Part shown: positions 21,924-26,256 of the stretch, piece after piece
Position numbering within the stretch: the stretch's first letter is position 1
How the letters are laid out: every line of letters begins with the position of its first letter
Origin: Planctomycetota bacterium
GTDB taxonomy: Bacteria; Planctomycetota; Phycisphaerae; Phycisphaerales; UBA1924
DNA: 26,256 nt
Assembly: GCA_023434205.1 (NCBI GenBank)
Contig: JAEYTB010000236.1
Coordinates: 1-26,256, forward strand
Direction: 5' to 3'
Made by a program: the position numbers and the translations under genes
The notes under the pieces: model-generated
What the model saw: only the letters and a program-made list of their open reading frames with translations
Database searches by the model: none
Told to the model about the DNA's origin: nothing

Positions 21924-22253
21924 ATGACCCGTTGGAGGTGGCTGGCGGGCGCGGGGCTGATCGCGATTGGATCCATACTGGCGGCGTTGGCCTGGCCGCA
22001 TTCGGCGGCGGCGGAGTTCCATCCCGACGAGGGGTGGGTCGACTCCGTGGTCGAGGTCGGGGTCAACGCGGGATGTGCAAGCGAGCAACTCCAGAGTCGG
22101 GGGGGCGAGCACTCGCTCAACGGGCCGCGGATGTTGATTATCCTGAGGAACCCGAAGCATCGCGTTATCAAGGCGAGACTCTGGCAGGTCGAGGTTGATG
22201 ACGGCGGGGCCGTGGCGTCGGTGCAGAAACAGACGTTCTATACCGGGTGGTAA
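21924..22253 (+). CDS. small membrane-anchored or secreted hypothetical protein
   Basis: No family is recognised. The 109-residue product has a basic start ('MTRWRW'), one hydrophobic segment (about 7-24, 'LAGAGLIAIGSILAALAW') and then 'PHSAAAEF', which could be a signal-peptidase site. The remainder is a soluble domain with 'GPRMLIILRNPKHRVIKARL' (about 72-91) and a Trp-rich end. Third codon positions are mostly G/C, as in the real genes here, which supports coding. ATG 21924 has no good ribosome site; GTG 21921 and GTG 21867 are alternatives. It starts 61 nt after the tRNA. Confidence 0.5.
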   Translation: MTRWRWLAGAGLIAIGSILAALAWPHSAAAEFHPDEGWVDSVVEVGVNAGCASEQLQSRGGEHSLNGPRMLIILRNPKHRVIKARLWQVEVDDGGAVASVQKQTFYTGW

Positions 22254-22292
22254 CTGCTCTCATTTGTTTAGTGATGCAGATTTGCGCAGCTT

Positions 22293-22396
22293 GCACCCCT
22301 GCAGGGTGCCGAGACTTGCGGCGTTGGTTCCGTGGGCGGCGCTCGCCGTGGCGGCTCGCTCTGCCCACGGCTACTGGCTTTGATCCTTTCAGGATC
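22293..22396. repeat. cluster of three perfect palindromes, REP-like intergenic element
   Basis: Three inverted repeats follow each other: GCACCC-5 nt-GGGTGC (22293-22309), CCGTGGGC-25 nt-GCCCACGG (22330-22370) and GATCCT-3 nt-AGGATC (22382-22396). They lie in the 209-nt gap between the small ORF and the terminator of the opposite gene. The arrangement and wording ('GCCCACGGCTACTGGC', 'GATCCTTTCAGGATC') resemble dispersed palindromic units I recall from planctomycete-group genomes. No transposase or RAYT gene is in the window. Confidence 0.5.
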
Positions 22397-22407
22397 GGGG
22401 AGCGCAA

Positions 22408-22437
22408 TGAAAAACCCCCGCCGTGGGGCGGGGGTTT
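22408..22437 (-). terminator. Rho-independent terminator of the secreted Asp-repeat protein gene
   Basis: On the minus strand, an 11-bp perfect stem AAACCCCCGCC / GGCGGGGGTTT (22437-22412, loop of 4) is followed by more T residues (TTTTTCA reading through 22408). It lies 25 nt beyond the stop at 22463. Confidence 0.85.
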
Positions 22438-22462
22438 GGGGAGGGACGGGGGCGAGGTCAGA

Positions 22463-23629
22463 TCAGCAGGGGCCGCCGGCGAGGACTCGGAAGAAGGACT
22501 CGATGTCGGCGTCGGTGCCGGTGTCGCCGTCGGCGTCGAAGTCGGCGCCGCCGCTGTAGCAGGTCGCGCAGCAGTTGCCGGCGAGGCAGGCGAAGAAGGA
22601 TTCGATGTCGGCGTCGGTGCCGGTGTCGCCGTCACCGTCGAAGTCGGCGGTGCCGCAGACGGGGCCGGTGGGGCCCAGGAAGCAGACGCCGGTCAGGTAG
22701 ATGGAGTAGGGGCCGACCTCGTTGACGGTGGCGGTCCAGCCCGCGAGGGGGTTGGCGGCGCCGGGGCCGTCGGGGGTGCGGATGGTCTCGTAGGGCGTCG
22801 CGAGCCAGAGGGCCTGGCTGGAGGCGTCCACGGGCGTGTGGTTGTACATGGTGATGGCGAGGTAATACTCGCCCGCGGCGAGGGGCGTCGCGGTCTCGAT
22901 GTAAGACTGGTAGTAGTAGTTTACGCCGTCGTCGACGTCGTCGTTGCCGACGATGCCGGTCCCGTCGAGGTTGAAGAGGTAGAGGCGGGTGTCGACGTTG
23001 CTGCCGAACATCGTGGTGGCGGAGAAGTTGGCCGGGTCGCAGATGTTGATCTTGAACATGTCCTCGTCGTTGTTGAGGTCGCCGCGGATGATGGTGACGG
23101 GGCCGGTGCCTCCGGCGACATCCTGGGCGGAGGAAGTGAGGCTGCCGGCGTCGCCGGTCTCGGCGTAGCGGTCGGTGGCGGCGGGGCCGTCGTCGAGGGT
23201 GAGGCTCCAGGAGCTCCAGTTGGCGTCGATGCCGGAGTCGTTGTAGGTCTCGAAGAAGCGGACGGTCCAGGTGCCGGCGGCCTCGGGGATGGAGGCGTCG
23301 AGGACGAGCTCGAGGTTGGTGAAGGTGGTGCTGGTGTAGGTGTCCTCGAAGAACGAGGGCTGGATGAAGAAGCTGTCGCCCACGGGCGGGATGACCTCGA
23401 AGACGGACTCGGACTCGTAGGTGCCGGGGTTCACGGCGACGAGCGTGCCGTTGAAGTTGAGGCGGCCGACGCTGTAGCCGCCGACGACGGCCTGGGTGAG
23501 GACGGTGTTGGTGGCGTCCCCGTAGAGGCCGTCGCTGTTGACGTTGGTGAACGAGATGGTTTCACGCGGGGCGGCGAACGCCGCGGAAGTGGCACACAGG
23601 ACGAGCGCAGAAGCAACCTGAAAACGCAT
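22463..23629 (-). CDS. secreted protein with P-domain-like and DVUA0089/PPC-like modules and Asp-rich C-terminal repeats
   Basis: The 388-residue product has a signal peptide ('MRFQVASALVLCATSAAFAA', 1-20). Residues about 28-165 resemble a P/homo-B-type beta sandwich ('AGTWTVRFFETYNDSGIDAN' and 'WSSWSLTLDDG'). About 170-320 resembles the DVUA0089 or pre-peptidase type ('DMFKINICDP', 'DTRLYLFNLDGTGIVGNDD', 'PLAAGEYYLAITMYN'). The C-terminus (about 325-388) has two 'DFDGDGDTGTDADIESFF' repeats separated by a Cys-rich spacer; these resemble single EF-hand or dockerin calcium loops. A GGGAGG site lies 5 nt before ATG 23629. The open frame continues far upstream but lacks similarity and crosses a terminator. 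It is probably an extracellular or cell-surface protein of unknown role. Confidence 0.85.
   Translation of the reverse strand: MRFQVASALVLCATSAAFAAPRETISFTNVNSDGLYGDATNTVLTQAVVGGYSVGRLNFNGTLVAVNPGTYESESVFEVIPPVGDSFFIQPSFFEDTYTSTTFTNLELVLDASIPEAAGTWTVRFFETYNDSGIDANWSSWSLTLDDGPAATDRYAETGDAGSLTSSAQDVAGGTGPVTIIRGDLNNDEDMFKINICDPANFSATTMFGSNVDTRLYLFNLDGTGIVGNDDVDDGVNYYYQSYIETATPLAAGEYYLAITMYNHTPVDASSQALWLATPYETIRTPDGPGAANPLAGWTATVNEVGPYSIYLTGVCFLGPTGPVCGTADFDGDGDTGTDADIESFFACLAGNCCATCYSGGADFDADGDTGTDADIESFFRVLAGGPC
22491..22648. repeat. 56-bp direct repeat, offset 102 bp, encoding the Asp-rich motif twice
   Basis: Bases 22491-22546 and 22593-22648 match at 53 of 56 positions. The period of 102 bp equals 34 codons. 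The protein repeat is thus also nearly identical in DNA, which points to recent duplication, gene conversion or strong codon constraint. Confidence 0.85.
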
Positions 23630-23751
23630 CGGAACCTCCCAATCCCTCTCTGGACGTGGTGAATGTGGAACGAGAACGCGGGGGACTCCCCGCAACCGTA
23701 GATTGCACACCAGAAGAGGCTGGGTGTCCACAAATCCGGCCAGTTCCAGCG

Positions 23752-23774
23752 AAAAAGGCCCCTTTCGGGGCCTT
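23752..23774 (-). terminator. Rho-independent terminator of the cobalamin-binding-like gene
   Basis: On the minus strand, AAGGCCCC-GAAA-GGGGCCTT (23774-23755) is a perfect 8-bp stem with a GAAA tetraloop, followed by a run of five T (complement of 23752-23756). It lies 28 nt after the stop at 23802 and before the next gene on the same strand, so that gene must have its own promoter. Confidence 0.92.
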
Positions 23775-23801
23775 GGTTGGAGGTGTGTTCGGGGGGGGTT
23801 A

Positions 23802-24506
23802 TCAGGCGGCGGCCCGGCCGCGGCGCTTGCGGGGGGCGGCCTGCTGGACTTCCTCGCCTCGGCCGGCGGGGTCGTTGACGAGGAGGTCGACGAGGTCGAA
23901 GGGGCTGTAGGCCCAGAGGTCGGCGCCCATCTCCTGGGCGAGGCCGTCGGCGCGGTTGAAGACGCCGCCGCCCACCACGATGCGGGTGCCTGCGCAGGCG
24001 CCGTTGTCACGGAGGTTGTCGATGATGGTGCGGATGCCGGGGAGGTCGCTGGCGGCGGAGGCGAAGAGGACGAGCAGGTCGGGCCTGCGTTCCTGGACCT
24101 GGGCAAGGACCTCGTCGGCGGGGATTCCGCCGCCGGTGAAGGTGACGTCGAAGCCGTTGGCCTCGAGGAGGTCCACGGCCATCTGGCCGGCGAGCTCTTC
24201 GCCCTGGCTGGGGCCGCAGGCGGCGAAGACGGTGCGGCCGCGGACGGCGGGGATCTCGAGGCGGCAGGAGGCCTGGTCAACGAGCATGCGGAGCAGGCGG
24301 GTGGCGAGCTGGTAGGAGACGACGGTCATCTGGTCGGACTTGTAGAGGCGCTCGATCATCTCGTGCGCGGGCCAGAAGAGGTCGGTGATGAGGACCTGGG
24401 CGGGGACATCCTGGTCCACCGTCTCCTGGACGATGGCGCGGGCGGCCTGGCGGTCGCCGGCCACAAGGGTCTCGAAGAAACGCTCGACAAGGACTTCCTG
24501 ACTCAT
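23802..24506 (-). CDS. cobalamin-binding-domain protein (B12-binding-like, lower-ligand His absent)
   Basis: The 234-residue protein has a helical cap-like N-terminal part (about 1-85, with 'LFWPAHEMIERLYKSDQMT') and a Rossmann-like part (about 88-212) with B12-binding landmarks: 'GFDVTFTGGGIPADEVL' (118-134), 'LLVLFASAASDLPGIRTII' (144-162) and 'IVVGGGVFN' (176-184). This is the layout of corrinoid proteins and CarH/LitR sensor halves. The DxHxxG loop is replaced by 'GPSQGEELAG' (98-107), without His, so base-off/His-on cobalamin is not expected. No DNA-binding domain is attached. GGAG lies 7 nt before ATG 24506. A basic tail 'PRKRRGRAAA' ends it. Confidence 0.75.
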   Translation of the reverse strand: MSQEVLVERFFETLVAGDRQAARAIVQETVDQDVPAQVLITDLFWPAHEMIERLYKSDQMTVVSYQLATRLLRMLVDQASCRLEIPAVRGRTVFAACGPSQGEELAGQMAVDLLEANGFDVTFTGGGIPADEVLAQVQERRPDLLVLFASAASDLPGIRTIIDNLRDNGACAGTRIVVGGGVFNRADGLAQEMGADLWAYSPFDLVDLLVNDPAGRGEEVQQAAPRKRRGRAAA

Positions 24507-24682
24507 TGGTGGACTCCGTTCGTCTGGTCGTGAAGGGATCGGTTCCACCGGTCCGGTCGTTGGTGCGGTTGTCCGGGAGGCTCCTGCCTTCCGGGCTGCG
24601 GCGAGTGCCGCGGGTGCGTTCTCCCTATCGAGCGGTTGGCGGGCGATGGACGGAAAGTGACCCCCCTTTGCGCAAGGATGAT

Positions 24683-24711
24683 TTGACGTCCGGAAATGTT
24701 CGGCGTTATCT
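24683..24711 (+). promoter_or_regulatory. sigma70-like promoter pointing into the 3' end of ubiE
   Basis: TTGACG (24683-24688), a 17-nt spacer and TTATCT (24706-24711) make the best -35/-10 pair in the window. It faces plus, antisense to ubiE, whose stop is at 24737. The rest of the gap 24507-24736 shows nothing else I can name. Confidence 0.35.
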
Positions 24712-24736
24712 GCGCATGGGGGTGGGGGCGGTTGGG

Positions 24737-25519
24737 TCAGGGCTTGACGGCGCGGTAGCAGACGCAGATACCCAGGGTGAGCGGGGTGCTGGTGATGCTG
24801 GTAAAGCCTTGGGCTTCGAGGGCTTGCTGCATCTGGGCGGGGGTCCAGAAGGTGCCGACGGAGGCGGGGAGGTACTGGTAAGCGCCGGTGGTGTCGCGGC
24901 TGATGAGGGTCGCGGTGCGGGGCATGACGCGGGCGCAGTACAGGCCGTTGAACCACCGCATGAGGGGGTTGGAGGGCTGGGCGAACTCGAGGATGACGAG
25001 GCGGCCGTTGGGTTTGAGGACGCGAGCGAACTCGGCCAGGGCGCGGGCGGGGTCGGTGACGTTGCGGATCCCGAAGGCGATGGAGAGGACGTCGAAGGAG
25101 GCGTCGGGGAAGGGGAGGGCCATGGCGTCGCCCTCGAGGTAGGTGACGGGCGCGCGGGCGGGGCGGGCGGCGAGCTTGTGGCGGGCGATGTCGAGCATCG
25201 CGGGGGTGAAGTCCAGGCCGGTGACGTCGGCGGCCTGGGTGCGGGCGAAGAGGTGGGTGAGGTCGCCGGTGCCGCAGGCGACATCAAGAACGCGGTCGCC
25301 GGGCTGGACGTTGGCGATGCGGACGGCGGTGCGGCGCCAGCGCTGGTCCTGCCAGAGGGAGTGGACGCGGTTGTTGAGGTCGTAGCTGGGGGCGATGGCG
25401 GAGAACATGCCGCGGACCTTGGCGGCTTTGTCGGCGGACTGGTGGGGGTTGGCGAGCTCGGGGGGCGTCCAGGCGGCTGGGGCGGTGGGGGATGAGCCAT
25501 TCGTACACTCGGCACTCAT
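24737..25519 (-). CDS. ubiE: demethylmenaquinone/ubiquinone C-methyltransferase
   Basis: The 260-residue SAM-dependent enzyme performs the C-methylation step in menaquinone (or ubiquinone) synthesis. The UbiE family signature is visible as 'YDLNNRVHSLWQDQRWR' (46-62). Motif I is 'VLDVACGTGDLTHLF' (77-91), and 'FGIRNVTDPARALAEFARVL' (about 148-167) and 'LKPNGRLVILEF' follow. About 35 N-terminal residues precede the conserved core. In a planctomycete the product is most likely menaquinone, so the name menG would also fit. No other quinone gene is adjacent. ATG 25519 lacks a Shine-Dalgarno and lies 6 nt after a TACCAT box. Confidence 0.93.
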   Translation of the reverse strand: MSAECTNGSSPTAPAAWTPPELANPHQSADKAAKVRGMFSAIAPSYDLNNRVHSLWQDQRWRRTAVRIANVQPGDRVLDVACGTGDLTHLFARTQAADVTGLDFTPAMLDIARHKLAARPARAPVTYLEGDAMALPFPDASFDVLSIAFGIRNVTDPARALAEFARVLKPNGRLVILEFAQPSNPLMRWFNGLYCARVMPRTATLISRDTTGAYQYLPASVGTFWTPAQMQQALEAQGFTSITSTPLTLGICVCYRAVKP

Positions 25520-25525
25520 ACGGGG

Positions 25526-25531
25526 ATGGTA
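25526..25531 (-). promoter_or_regulatory. candidate -10 box (TACCAT) for ubiE, leaderless spacing
   Basis: On the minus strand TACCAT ends 6 nt before ATG 25519. The region has no Shine-Dalgarno for ubiE. In the same 54-nt divergent gap, a plus-strand TACCCT (25540-25545) could serve the protease gene. Confidence 0.35.
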
Positions 25532-25573
25532 GGGAGGGGTACCCTTGATTCAGAGATTGTGAAGGAGACACGC

Positions 25574-26256
25574 ATGCGTGGATGGCTGAAGGCGGCGGTG
25601 TGCGGGGCCGGGCTGATGACGCTGGCGGGGTGCTCGACGAACCCGGCGACGGGGCGGTCGCAGTTCAACGCGATCTCGCCGGAGCAGGAGATTGCGCTGG
25701 GGGTGCAGTCCTCGCCGGCGGTGATCCAGCAGTACGGGGGCGCGTACCCGGACAAGGACGTGCAGGCGTACACGACGGAGGTGGGCAAGAAGCTCGCGGC
25801 GCAGACGGAGGGGGACAACCCGAAGCTGCCGTGGGAGTTCACCATGCTGGACAGCGACGTGATCAACGCGTTCGCGCTGCCGGGGGGGAAGGTGTTCTTC
25901 TCGCGGGGGCTGGCGGCGCAGCTGAAGAACGAGGCGCAGTTTGCCGGGGTGCTGGGGCACGAGGTGGGGCACGTGACGGCGCGGCATATCAATGATCAGG
26001 TGGTGCGGGAGCAGGTGGCGTCGATCGGCGGGGATGTGGCGCAGACGCTGCTGCAGGGGCGGGGCGGTCAGCTCACGCCGACGCTGATCCAGCTTGGGAG
26101 CCAGACGGTGCTGATGCGGTACAGCCGCGAGCAGGAGCTGGAGTCTGATGCGCTGGGGATGCGGTACATGGCGAAGGCGGGGTGGGACCCGTCGCAGCTG
26201 AGGGGGGTGATGGAGGTTCTGGCGGCGGCGATGCAGGGGAACCGCGGGACGGAGTT
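25574..26256 (+). CDS. M48-family metalloprotease lipoprotein (N-terminal part)
   Basis: The frame runs off the window end after 227 codons. A lipoprotein signal is visible: 'MRGWLKAAVCGAGLMTLAGC', with Cys20 as the lipidated residue. The M48 zinc motif is 'HEVGH' (129-133), preceded by 'NAFALPGGKVFFSRGL' (98-113). The third ligand region is 'YSREQELESDALG' (183-195), with Glu188 the likely ligand. The layout fits BepA/LoiP-type periplasmic proteases that take part in outer-membrane protein quality control. TPR repeats could follow beyond the window. AAGGAG at 25562-25567 supports ATG 25574. It is divergent from ubiE. Confidence 0.92.
   Translation, partial: MRGWLKAAVCGAGLMTLAGCSTNPATGRSQFNAISPEQEIALGVQSSPAVIQQYGGAYPDKDVQAYTTEVGKKLAAQTEGDNPKLPWEFTMLDSDVINAFALPGGKVFFSRGLAAQLKNEAQFAGVLGHEVGHVTARHINDQVVREQVASIGGDVAQTLLQGRGGQLTPTLIQLGSQTVLMRYSREQELESDALGMRYMAKAGWDPSQLRGVMEVLAAAMQGNRGTE

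Noticed and set aside
22247..23662. 471-codon plus-strand frame rich in Gly/Val/Asp/Glu
   Set aside because: It mirrors the secreted Asp-repeat protein on the opposite strand and has low complexity; the minus-strand gene has a signal peptide, a ribosome site and a terminator.
23630..24280. N-terminal extension of the secreted protein frame
   Set aside because: It passes through a clear terminator and the cobalamin-binding gene; the signal peptide and GGGAGG site fix the start at 23629.
24507..24956. N-terminal extension of the cobalamin-binding protein
   Set aside because: It is Pro/His-rich, overlaps ubiE, and a GGAG site supports 24506.
1..26256. CRISPR arrays, insertion sequences, prophage or integrase genes
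   Set aside because: No spaced direct-repeat arrays or recombinase motifs were seen; the only direct repeat is within a coding region.

Overview
The window looks like a chromosomal piece of a high-GC planctomycete, probably of class Phycisphaerae. This is inferred from three things. A secreted protein at 22463-23629 ends in two Asp-rich 'DFDGDGDTGTDADIE' repeats, a C-terminal signature I associate with Phycisphaerae. The third codon position is almost always G or C, which creates very long antisense shadow frames. GTG and TTG starts are common. No phage, integrase, transposase or CRISPR array is visible.

Layout. 1-345 is the tail of an alpha/beta hydrolase. 468-1703 (-) is a class V aminotransferase, divergent from a YeiH-type transporter and an overlapping M19 dipeptidase (1724-3711). 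3801-6120 is a LolC/LolD-like ABC permease and ATPase pair. 6266-8725 is a tight pair of an alpha/beta hydrolase and a GH3-family acyl-adenylate ligase. 8738-9392 is a VapBC-like toxin-antitoxin pair. 9527-10853 holds a DinB-like protein and an NRDE/TANGO2-like protein.

10962-19274 is the accessory core: six co-oriented, overlapping or closely spaced genes for an ABC-transporter-dependent surface polysaccharide. They are Wzm, Wzt with a C-terminal carbohydrate-binding domain, a methyltransferase with a long coiled coil, a second methyltransferase, a glycosyltransferase that shares an unnamed accessory domain with it, and a GT4 enzyme fused to a GT-A-like domain. I infer a chain that is methyl-capped, measured by the coiled coil, and recognised by Wzt for export, as in WbdD-type O-antigen systems.

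19325-20650 is a solitary nuoH. Then come a secreted protein with an internal duplication (20702-21643, -), a tRNA-Cys (21782-21862), a small membrane-anchored or secreted ORF (21924-22253), a palindrome-rich intergenic patch (about 22290-22400), the secreted Asp-repeat protein, a cobalamin-binding-like protein lacking the usual histidine (23802-24506, -), ubiE/menG (24737-25519, -), and the start of an M48 lipoprotein metalloprotease (25574 to the end).

A recurring regulatory theme is a TANNNT box 6-8 nt upstream of start codons that lack a Shine-Dalgarno (1703-, 1724+, 8738+, 19325+, 25519-). This suggests leaderless transcripts. The 1703/1724 pair would use overlapping -10 boxes on opposite strands. 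No intergenic stretch exceeds about 230 nt.
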